Assembly: GCA_012512605.1 (NCBI GenBank)
Contig: JAAZDX010000238.1
Location: forward strand, 1 to 5,217
DNA: 5,217 bases
Origin: Bacillota bacterium
Lineage (GTDB): Bacteria; Bacillota; UBA4882; UBA10575
Direction: 5' to 3'
The position numbers and the translations under genes are program-made. This document shows, in pieces, positions 1-5,066 of this stretch. The notes under the pieces are model-generated. The model was given only the letters and a program-made list of their open reading frames with translations. It ran no database searches and had not been told where the DNA came from. Within the stretch, counting starts at the first letter, position 1. Every line of letters begins with the position of its first letter.

Positions 1-245
1 GTCAGGTGCCCGTGCTGGATAATTTTATCATCCACATCGGTAAAGTTTTGAACCAGGGTCACCTCATACCCCCGGTAGCGTAAAAAGCGCCGGATACAAT
101 CCCAGACCACTGGTGGCCGGGCATTCCCAATGTGGGCGTAGTTGTACGGAGTGACGCCGCAGACATAAACACTTACTTTCCCTGGTTCGCGCGGGATAAA
201 TTCTTCCTTCTGCTTGGTCATGGTATTGTAGACCATAATTGACAT
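1..245 (-). CDS. cysS: Cysteinyl-tRNA synthetase, N-terminal part (runs off the window)
   Basis: Attaches cysteine to tRNA-Cys in the cytoplasm (class I aminoacyl-tRNA synthetase). Only the first 81 codons are present. Seen: YVCGVTPYNY around residues 27-36, with Cys29 at the position of the first zinc ligand; the HIGH-type ATP motif as HIGN at 38-41 followed by AR; and NFTDVDDKII near 67-76, all characteristic of CysS. The ATG at 245 is chosen because AAGGAGG lies 8 nt upstream (260-254), inside the last codons of cysE. Only one base separates the cysE stop (247-249) from this ATG, so the two are co-transcribed and probably translationally coupled. Expression should follow the Cys T-box upstream of cysE. 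The cysE-cysS order is well known in Bacillota. Nothing in the visible part looks damaged. Confidence 0.96.
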   Translation of the reverse strand, partial: MSIMVYNTMTKQKEEFIPREPGKVSVYVCGVTPYNYAHIGNARPPVVWDCIRRFLRYRGYEVTLVQNFTDVDDKIIQHGHL

Positions 246-246
246 C

Positions 247-888
247 TTATAAACCTCCTTCGATCCCGAGCTTCGCTTCGATTTGTTCGATCCGTTTCGC
301 TGTTTCTTCGCAGAAAGCTAACATGGGATCGGGTAGTTTCCCGTGTTCCAGATCGGGCGGACCAACCCGGACCCCATCCTGCACCACCACCCGACCAGGT
401 ACCCCGACCACCGTCGAATTAGCCGGGACCGGACGGATGACCACCGCCCCCGCACCAATTTTGGCGTTGTCCCCTACTGTAATCGAGCCTAACACCTTTG
501 CGCCTGCCGCAATGATCACATTGTTACCGATCGTGGGGTGGCGTTTCCCCTTCTCTTTACCCGTCCCCCCAAGCGTCACACCTTGGTAAATCGTGACGTT
601 ATCACCAATCTCCGTTGTTTCCCCAATCACAACCCCCATCCCGTGGTCGATAAAGAGTCCTTTCCCGATCTTCGCGCCCGGGTGAATCTCGATGCCGGTG
701 AAAAAACGGGCAACTTGGGAGATGAGCCGAGCGAGTAGAAATAATTTATGCCGATAAAACCAGTGGGCAATCCGGTAAGCCAGCAAGGCATGGAAACCGG
801 GATAACAGAGGATCACTTCCAAAGTACTACGGGCCGCCGGATCCCGCTCAAAGATGGCTTTAATCCCCTCGCGAATATAGGTAAACAT
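247..888 (-). CDS. cysE: Serine O-acetyltransferase
   Basis: Transfers acetyl from acetyl-CoA to L-serine, giving O-acetylserine, the first step of cysteine synthesis; a cytoplasmic soluble enzyme. The 213 residues match the short Bacillus-type CysE (E. coli CysE is about 60 residues longer at the N terminus). Seen: a helical N-terminal part with DPAARS at 16-21; then a left-handed beta-helix of hexapeptide repeats from about residue 65 (GIEIHPGA, DHGMGVVIGET at 81-91, GVTLGGTG at 103-110, KRHPTIG, GVPGRV at 162-167). His82 and His117 fall where E. coli has the catalytic or substrate histidines 158 and 193. The C-terminal tail after 185 is predicted helical. The ATG at 888 has AGGAGG seven bases upstream (901-896). 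It is first in the operon with cysS and lies directly behind the T-box terminator, so cysteine shortage should raise its transcription. Confidence 0.97.
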   Translation of the reverse strand: MFTYIREGIKAIFERDPAARSTLEVILCYPGFHALLAYRIAHWFYRHKLFLLARLISQVARFFTGIEIHPGAKIGKGLFIDHGMGVVIGETTEIGDNVTIYQGVTLGGTGKEKGKRHPTIGNNVIIAAGAKVLGSITVGDNAKIGAGAVVIRPVPANSTVVGVPGRVVVQDGVRVGPPDLEHGKLPDPMLAFCEETAKRIEQIEAKLGIEGGL

Positions 889-907
889 CTCGACACCTCC
901 TCTTCAA

Positions 908-940
908 ATAAAAAACTTCGCCTCATAACAGAGACGAAGT
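908..940 (-). terminator. T-box intrinsic terminator
   Basis: A 10-bp stem, ACTTCGTCTC (940-931) against GAGGCGAAGT (924-915) with one U-G pair, has a 6-nt loop and is followed by a run of Us (915-910). Its 5' strand contains the CUUCG and CUCU needed by the antiterminator, so the two folds exclude each other: the usual T-box switch. It ends a few bases before the cysE ribosome site. Confidence 0.93.
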
Positions 941-1162
941 CCTTACCTCGCGGTTCCACTCTGGTTGGACCGCACCTGCAGTCCCCCTCTAAACCACGCT
1001 GTAACGGGCGTTCCCGTTAAGACCTACTTTTCCTTCAGCCCTAAGGCTCCCGGGTGCATTTCATCTGTGGTTCCGGGGGGAAACTTCCAGCCGCTGGTCT
1101 CCCCTCTCTGTCCTTCCCGTCCAGACTAGTCTCCCGGTCTTCGCCATGTTGTTCTATTGATC

Positions 1163-1230
1163 GATCGGCAAGCGGCAAGAGCCCGCAAACGTGTCCCGCC
1201 GAATCTGAATCTTTTGCCACTGGACCGATC
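1163..1230 (-). other. Extra 5' hairpin in the T-box leader
   Basis: Between the predicted transcription start and Stem I the RNA can form a two-part helix: GAUCGG (1230-1225) with CCGAUC (1168-1163), then GUGGCAA (1220-1214) with UUGCCGC (1178-1172), separated by a small internal loop of 4 and 3 nt. The pairings are seen directly. The core T-box model does not require them. The role is unknown; protection of the transcript 5' end or a second input signal are guesses. Confidence 0.5.
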
Positions 1231-1240
1231 CTTTCTACTG

Positions 1241-1270
1241 ATTATAGGTATGAGCATCGACGTCTGTCAA
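1241..1270 (-). promoter_or_regulatory. Sigma-A promoter of the cysE-cysS operon
   Basis: Perfect -35 TTGACA (1270-1265) and perfect -10 TATAAT (1246-1241), 18 bp apart; transcription should start near 1235. Both hexamers match the consensus, so the promoter is probably strong, with control left mainly to the T-box and perhaps to the tandem repeats just upstream. Confidence 0.92.
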
Positions 1271-1277
1271 GAACCTT

Positions 1278-1321
1278 CATCGAATATTGACCGAATATTC
1301 ATCGCCAGTTGACCATATTTT
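1278..1321. repeat. Tandem 11-bp repeat units just upstream of the -35 box
   Basis: On the plus strand four successive 11-mers share a pattern: CATCGAATATT, GACCGAATATT, CATCGCCAGTT, GACCATATTTT. They can also be read as two 22-bp repeats with 15 of 22 bases matching. CGAATATT recurs exactly 11 bp apart, and TTCATCG recurs 22 bp apart (1276-1282 and 1298-1304), so like sites face the same side of the helix. They end about 7 bp from the -35 box of the cys promoter. This fits a regulator site or AT-rich promoter-enhancing DNA; the protein is not identifiable from the sequence. Confidence 0.45.
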
Positions 1322-1405
1322 GGGCACCTACAGACTGCACCTTCCGCCCTTGTGACCAGCCTTCAACCTTTCTTGCCCGAATCGTAATCACCCGTTGTCG
1401 GCCCT

Positions 1406-2179
1406 TCACTCTTCATCTTCATCTGACCGGCCACGCTCTTTATCCGAAAGCGTAAGCGCCGGTGGCCATAGCGTCAGGGACCGCCCCGCCCGCATCGCTT
1501 TGCTTAAATTCGCGTAAACCGCCGGATTTTCCTTATTTAAAGCGGCAATTAAATCCTTCACTTTTTGGCGGTAGGTATATCCATCATAGGGACAACTCCG
1601 CGCCACCGGTTGATAAGGGATAAATTCCTGCGTCGCTTTGATCTCCGCCTCCCGGAGATAGACCAAAGGACGGACCACCGTAATCCTTGCCCGGTCAAGA
1701 TAGGTTCTAGGGAGAAAAGTACGGATCTGTCCCGAATACAGAATGCTCATCAAGAAAGTCTCCACCGCATCATCATGGTGGTGGGCCAGGGCGACTTTAT
1801 TAAATTGGTGCCTGTTGGCAAACCGGTTCAACCGCCCATTCCGCAGAAACGAGCAAGTCGCGCAGGGGTCGTCGGCCGCTAACGCCGCCGGACCGATCTC
1901 GGTCGGGAGGTAATAAAACTCCACCCCGACCCGAGCACACAACTCCCGTAAAGGTTCGGGATTAAGCCGTGGTTCAAGCCCTAAATCAAGGGTTAGCGCC
2001 GCCACCTCCGCCTGGATAATCCGGTGCTGCGCCATTAAACCTAAAGCCCAAACCAACAACGCGCTGTCTTTTCCACCAGAAAAACCGATTAAAATCCGGT
2101 CTCCGGGTTCGATCAGGGCAAACTCATAAATAGCCCGTAAAATCTTCTGGTTATAGCCCTTTGGTAAGTATGGTTTCAT
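1406..2179 (-). CDS. ttcA: TtcA-family tRNA 2-thiocytidine biosynthesis PP-loop ATPase
   Basis: Family role: activates a cytidine in the tRNA anticodon loop (C32 in E. coli) by adenylation and inserts sulfur, using a 4Fe-4S cluster. Seen in 257 residues: the ATP-binding P-loop SGGKDS at 34-39; CATC with Cys106 and Cys109, and Cys196 in SCPYDG, the three-cysteine set that holds the cluster in TtcA; and LAHHHDDAVETF at 131-142, equivalent to the GHHxDD segment of TtcA. The C terminus is acidic and has no known motif. The ATG at 2179 overlaps the stop of the Fur-family gene as ATGA, and no well-spaced ribosome site is seen (GAAGG abuts the start), so translation probably depends on re-initiation after the upstream gene. 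TtcA is best studied in proteobacteria. The Bacillota members are annotated by similarity, so the exact tRNA position is inferred. Confidence 0.88.
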   Translation of the reverse strand: MKPYLPKGYNQKILRAIYEFALIEPGDRILIGFSGGKDSALLVWALGLMAQHRIIQAEVAALTLDLGLEPRLNPEPLRELCARVGVEFYYLPTEIGPAALAADDPCATCSFLRNGRLNRFANRHQFNKVALAHHHDDAVETFLMSILYSGQIRTFLPRTYLDRARITVVRPLVYLREAEIKATQEFIPYQPVARSCPYDGYTYRQKVKDLIAALNKENPAVYANLSKAMRAGRSLTLWPPALTLSDKERGRSDEDEE

Positions 2180-2643
2180 CCTTCAACCGGGGCACACTGC
2201 GCGCAATAACCGTAGAACTTCAACTGAGACCCAACGATCTGAAACTCTTGTTCGGCGGCGAGCGCCTCCTCCATTTTTTCTAGCAGTTGGTCGTGGAGTT
2301 CAGTAATTTCCCCGCATTTCAGACAGACTAAATGGTGATGATGGGCTTGACTTTCCAACTCGTAACGGCAATACCCATCTTCGAAATCTAATTGGTTGAT
2401 GATCTTCTCTTTACTTAAAAGATCCAGCGTCCGGTAGATGGTGGCCATCCCGATCTCCGGATGGGACTTCCGCACCATCGCATAGATATCCTCCGCCGCC
2501 AGATGTTGATTGGGGTTTTCTAATAAAATTTTAATAACGGCCTCTCGTTGTGGAGTCAGCCGGTAACCCTTTCGGCGTAAAGATTCACTAATTTCGGTTA
2601 TTTTTTCCCTTAGACTTTTTTCCAACTTAATACCAACCCTCAT
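2176..2643 (-). CDS. Fur-family metal-responsive transcriptional regulator
   Basis: A dimeric DNA-binding repressor that uses a divalent metal, usually Fe(II), as co-repressor. Seen in 155 residues: RLTPQR at 28-33 and the recognition helix around GMATIYRTLDLL (65-76); His47; HHHH at 101-104; and structural zinc cysteines 107/110 and 147/150. At the position equal to B. subtilis PerR Asp104 there is Glu115 (CGEITE), which favours Fur over the peroxide sensor PerR. Zur cannot be excluded. The start is uncertain: ATG at 2643 lacks a ribosome site, whereas TTG at 2625 (product 149 residues) has GAGGG 11 bases upstream. A 15-bp palindrome of Fur/Per type lies two bases from the ATG, so self-repression is likely. 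It overlaps ttcA by 4 nt and is divergent from the PP-loop gene at 2836. Confidence 0.93.
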   Translation of the reverse strand: MRVGIKLEKSLREKITEISESLRRKGYRLTPQREAVIKILLENPNQHLAAEDIYAMVRKSHPEIGMATIYRTLDLLSKEKIINQLDFEDGYCRYELESQAHHHHLVCLKCGEITELHDQLLEKMEEALAAEQEFQIVGSQLKFYGYCAQCAPVEG

Positions 2644-2644
2644 T

Positions 2645-2659
2645 CATAATAATATTATG
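2645..2659. promoter_or_regulatory. 7-1-7 palindrome, probable Fur-family operator
   Basis: CATAATA-A-TATTATG is a perfect inverted repeat in the 7-1-7 layout of Fur, PerR and Zur boxes, although it is not the exact published consensus. It ends 1 base from the ATG at 2643 and lies downstream of the likely -10. A bound regulator would block transcription or initiation, so autoregulation is inferred. Confidence 0.6.
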
Positions 2660-2680
2660 TCATGCCCTGATGTTGAAATA

Positions 2681-2709
2681 AGATTATCATTTTTTTTTAC
2701 CGAAATCAA
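2681..2709 (-). promoter_or_regulatory. Candidate promoter for the fur-ttcA operon
   Basis: A -35-like TTGATT (2709-2704) is followed either by an extended -10 TGA-TAATCT (TAATCT at 2686-2681, 17-bp spacer) or by GATAAT (2688-2683, 15-bp spacer). Each choice has a flaw. The GATTATCATT stretch on the plus strand (2682-2691) also equals one half of the classical Fur box. Confidence 0.4.
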
Positions 2710-2798
2710 CACCGGTAATCAGATTGTAATCAATTTATCATCGGAATGGATCAGACCATAGGAAACAGCAGGAAAAAGGGGGTAAACCCGGAATAATT

Positions 2799-2804
2799 TA
2801 TATT
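2799..2804 (+). promoter_or_regulatory. Candidate -10 box for the PP-loop gene
   Basis: TATATT (5 of 6 to consensus) lies 14 bp before the AAGGAGG ribosome site of the gene at 2836. No acceptable -35 is seen at 16-18 bp, so this is weak. No other signal in the 2710-2830 stretch is convincing. Confidence 0.3.
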
Positions 2805-2835
2805 CATGCCAAAAAACTGAAGGAGGCGATCCCCA

Positions 2836-3855
2836 TTGAAAGCACTCGCCCTTTTCTCCGGTGGGCTCGACAGTTTGCTCGCAATTAAACTGATCCAAGA
2901 AACCGGAGCCGAAGTGGAGGCGGTTTATTTTCTCCAGCCTTTTCTCGCCCCCGCCGAAGAGGAAAAGCTCATTGCCCACCTGCAAAAACTCATTGCGCAG
3001 CTGGGGGTAAAATTGCACATTGTCCGCCTTGACGAGGAGTACCTCCGGATTTTAGAAAACCCAAAACATGGCTACGGCAAGGCCGCTAACCCTTGTTTAG
3101 ACTGCCACATTTTTTTCTTACGCAAAGCTGGTGAGATGATGGACAAGCTGGGCGCGGCTTTTTTAGTCACCGGTGAAGTCGTCGGGCAGCGACCGAAATC
3201 CCAGAACCGGGGGGCCTTCCCTAAAATCGACGAAGAAACCGGGCTGGCCGGACTGATCGTCCGTCCCCTCTCCGCCCGCCTGCTCCCCCCCACGGTCCCC
3301 GAAGAAAAAGGCTGGATTTCGCTGGACCACTGCCCTTCGATTCAAGGACGGCAACGCAAAGTCCAACTGGAATTAGCCGTCAAATACGGTTTAGAGTACG
3401 AAGCGCCCGCCGGGGGCTGTCTCCTTACCAATGTGGAGTATGGACGCAAAGTAAAGGATTTAATTAAAGCCGATGGAAGCCTGACCATCGACAGCCTTCG
3501 CTTACTACGGATCGGCCGCCACTTTCGCTTAAATCCCCGTTTTAAAGGGATTGTCGGTCGTAACCACCGGGAAAACCAGATCCTTTTCCGTTATTTTTGT
3601 AAGCAGCGCAGTACGGAAGGGCTTTATCTTCTAAAAGCTTTAGGCGCACCCGGCCCCTTGGCGCTGGGTTTGGGCGGTCCCGCCACCGATGACCTCAAAA
3701 ATTTAGCCCGCTTGACTAGTCGTTATAGCGATCACCCCTGGGACACATCGGTATCCGTAAAAATTCTGGTCAGTGGGGAAAAACACCACCTGACTACCGT
3801 GTCCGTCGCGAAGAAACAAGGGACGCTGGATCTAGAGCAGTTTCGGATCATTTAA
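2836..3855 (+). CDS. ThiI-like PP-loop ATPase with C-terminal NFACT-R-like domain (probable tRNA thiolase)
   Basis: Probably adenylates a uridine in tRNA for sulfur insertion, like ThiI or MnmA; the true target is not known. Seen in 339 residues: PP-loop SGGLDS at 8-13; Cys87-x-x-Cys90; the ThiI-like segment TGEVVGQRPKSQ at 112-123; HCPSIQGR at 165-172; and Cys195 in GGCLLTN. After about residue 210 a different domain begins, with LLRIGRHFRLNP at 223-234 and GRNHREN at 241-247; I recognise this as resembling the RNA-binding NFACT-R domain fused to such thiolases. There is no N-terminal THUMP domain and no rhodanese domain, unlike E. coli ThiI. The start is TTG at 2836, with AAGGAGG nine bases upstream and the P-loop immediately after, so no earlier start is needed. 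The three cysteines could hold an Fe-S cluster (inference). It is divergent from fur-ttcA; a terminator-like fold follows. Confidence 0.82.
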   Translation: MKALALFSGGLDSLLAIKLIQETGAEVEAVYFLQPFLAPAEEEKLIAHLQKLIAQLGVKLHIVRLDEEYLRILENPKHGYGKAANPCLDCHIFFLRKAGEMMDKLGAAFLVTGEVVGQRPKSQNRGAFPKIDEETGLAGLIVRPLSARLLPPTVPEEKGWISLDHCPSIQGRQRKVQLELAVKYGLEYEAPAGGCLLTNVEYGRKVKDLIKADGSLTIDSLRLLRIGRHFRLNPRFKGIVGRNHRENQILFRYFCKQRSTEGLYLLKALGAPGPLALGLGGPATDDLKNLARLTSRYSDHPWDTSVSVKILVSGEKHHLTTVSVAKKQGTLDLEQFRII

Positions 3856-3858
3856 GAT

Positions 3859-3916
3859 GGCCTCGTTAATCTTAACCGCTTCGCGTCCTAATAAAAATAA
3901 GCGACAGAGGCCTTTT
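3859..3916 (+). terminator. Branched terminator-like RNA after the PP-loop gene
   Basis: GGCCTC (3859-3864) pairs with GAGGCC (3907-3912), followed by TTTT. Inside lie two further hairpins: GTTA/TAAC (3865-3876, 4-nt loop) and CGCTT (3877-3881)/AAGCG (3899-3903). This gives a three-way junction rather than a simple hairpin. It begins 3 bases after the stop codon, so termination is its likely role, although the U run is short. Confidence 0.5.
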
Positions 3917-4005
3917 AGCCGCAAAGCAGAGTAGCTTTACCCTAGTAACTTTAGCGCATTTACCTCTTTTTCGGTTATCTTTTCGCAATTATTTCCCTGA
4001 AAAAC

Positions 4006-4034
4006 TTGCCCTAAAGAGGAGAATCAATTATAAT
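4006..4034 (+). promoter_or_regulatory. Sigma-A promoter of fabH
   Basis: TTGCCC (4006-4011, 4 of 6) and perfect TATAAT (4029-4034) are 17 bp apart; the start is expected near 4041, leaving a leader of about 57 nt. The rest of the 3917-4005 stretch is AT-rich intergenic DNA with no gene. Confidence 0.82.
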
Positions 4035-4045
4035 TAGTAGTATAT

Positions 4046-4064
4046 ATTATTACCTGGTTCTAAT
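4046..4064. promoter_or_regulatory. Probable FapR operator
   Basis: ATTATTACCTGGTTCTAAT differs at only two of 19 places from the palindromic site ATTAGTACCTGGTACTAAT that I recall for FapR, the malonyl-CoA-responsive repressor of lipid synthesis in Bacillota. The two arms match at 7 of 9 positions. It lies just after the predicted transcription start of fabH, a known FapR target, where a bound repressor would block RNA polymerase. The fapR gene itself is not in this window. Confidence 0.75.
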
Positions 4065-4097
4065 AACTGAAAATTTTAGCGAAAAGAAGGGACCAAA

Positions 4098-5039
4098 ATG
4101 AGGAAAATTGGACTTGCCGCTGTCGGCAGTTATGTACCGGAAGAGAAGCTAACCAACAGTGACCTGGAGATGATGGTTGATACGTCCGATGAATGGATCA
4201 CAACCCGGACGGGAATCAAAGAGCGCAGGATCGCCCCCAACTTCATGCATGCCTCCGACCTAGCAACCAAAGCGGCGGCTGATTGTTTAGCCCAGACCCC
4301 GACCCGTTACCATCCCCAATTGCTGATCGCCGCCACCAGTACCGCCGAGAAATCCGTACCGAACCAGGCCAGTATCATCGCAAAGCAATTGAACCTTACC
4401 AACCTGGCCGCTTTTGATTTGAATGCCGCCTGCTCCGGCTTGGTTTACGCCTTAGCCGTCGGCTGGAGTTTAATGCGGACCGAAGGTTATGACCATACCT
4501 TAATCACCGCCGGGGAAAAACTCTCCCGCTTTGTCGACTACAATGACCGCGCCACCTGTGTCCTCTTCGGCGATGCGGGTGCGGCGCTTCTGCTCAGTGC
4601 AGACGAACCCGAACATGAAATCCTCACTGTTGAACTGGGCGCCGACCCGGCCGGTGCCGATTTGGTCGTGATGGGCGGCCCGGGCGATGAGTTTTATTTC
4701 CGCCAAGACGGGCGCAACGTCTTTTAGTTCGCCGTGGATAAAATGGGTAGTCTGATCGACCGCTTAAAAAACCGCCTGGACCTCAAGGATGATGACCGTT
4801 ATTTCATCATTCCACACCAGGCCAACAGTAGAATTTTAGAAGCCGTCGCCCGGAACAAGCGCATCCCTCAGGACCGTTTTATCTCGAACATTGCCAAGTA
4901 CGGTAATACCTCGGCCGCCTCCATCGGTCTGGCGCTCAAGGAGGCTTGGGCCGAAAAACGCTTTACCAAAGGGGATTATCTTTTCTTGATTGGTTTTGGG
5001 GGCGGGTTGTCCTGGGCCGCCGCGGCCATACGGTGGTAA
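4098..5039 (+). CDS. fabH: Beta-ketoacyl-ACP synthase III, interrupted by an in-frame TAG
   Basis: Starts fatty-acid synthesis by condensing acetyl-CoA (or a branched acyl-CoA) with malonyl-ACP, in the cytoplasm. Seen: TSDEWITTRTGI at 29-40; catalytic Cys112 in NAACSGL; GDAGAA at 158-163; then GRNVF-[TAG, codon 210]-FAV; and in the same frame the catalytic His240 in IIPHQAN, Asn270 in YGNTSAAS, and the family-typical end GFGGGLSWAAAAIRW at 299-313. At 313 codons the total is close to E. coli FabH (317). If TAG stops translation, the 209-residue product lacks His and Asn and should be inactive. No ribosome site precedes the GTG at 4734, so the second half is unlikely to be a separate gene. The ATG at 4098 has an AAGAAGGGA ribosome site. 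Transcription is from its own promoter, probably under FapR. It could be a fresh pseudogene, a sequence error, or an amber-readthrough gene. Confidence 0.9.
4725..4727 (+). other. In-frame amber codon inside fabH
   Basis: TAG at codon 210, between GRNVF and FAVDKM. FabH relatives usually read GREVFKFAV or similar, so lysine is expected; a single A-to-T change turns AAG into TAG. No frameshift or second stop occurs in the remaining 103 sense codons. The five other stop codons visible (cysE, ttcA, the Fur-family gene, the PP-loop gene and the fabH end) are TAA or TGA. Confidence 0.9.
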
Positions 5040-5066
5040 ACCACCGGGCTTCTTTCCCTTGTTTTT
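5031..5066 (+). terminator. Probable terminator overlapping the fabH stop codon
   Basis: CGGTGG (5031-5036) and CCACCG (5041-5046) form a 6-bp stem whose loop TAAA contains the fabH stop codon. A pyrimidine-rich tract with several T runs (5050-5066) follows. The U tract is interrupted, so strength is uncertain. Confidence 0.5.

Larger units (their letters stand above)
908..1235 (-). promoter_or_regulatory. T-box riboswitch leader specific for tRNA-Cys
   Basis: A transcript leader that senses uncharged tRNA-Cys and permits transcription into cysE-cysS. Seen on the minus strand: Stem I from about 1145 to 1045, with base pairs GGC (1145-1143)/GCC (1047-1045), a GA-rich k-turn-like internal loop, then CCGGG/CCCGG; an AGAGAG bulge in the upper arm; the specifier codon UGC (1058-1056, Cys), flanked by GAA before and A after; a Stem III hairpin AACGGG/CCCGTT near 1019-1004; and the T-box AGTGGAACCGCG at 960-949. 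The antiterminator can form from CAGAG (963-959), bulge UGGAACCG, CGAGG (950-946), a 6-nt loop, CUUCG (939-935), and CUCUG (933-929). UGGA pairs with UCCA, the 3' end of tRNA-Cys with its usual U73, so specifier and antiacceptor agree. The start near 1235 is inferred from the promoter; it leaves about 90 nt of extra leader before Stem I. Confidence 0.95.

Noticed and set aside
748..1290. Plus-strand open frames across the T-box leader (748-1020 and 1054-1290)
   Set aside because: They lie opposite cysE and a well-resolved T-box RNA, have no ribosome sites and show no protein-like pattern.
1322..1405. Terminator for ttcA ahead of the cys promoter
   Set aside because: Only GGTGC direct repeats and weak pairings are seen, with no U tract; read-through from fur-ttcA into the cys leader cannot be excluded.
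2176..2643. PerR peroxide sensor
   Set aside because: The residue matching PerR Asp104 is Glu115, and the YELES segment likewise has Glu where PerR has Asp85; Fur-like is the better reading.
4734..5039. A separate small gene starting at GTG 4734
   Set aside because: There is no ribosome site, it is in the same frame as fabH, and it carries only the second half of a FabH; it is the continuation of the gene after TAG.
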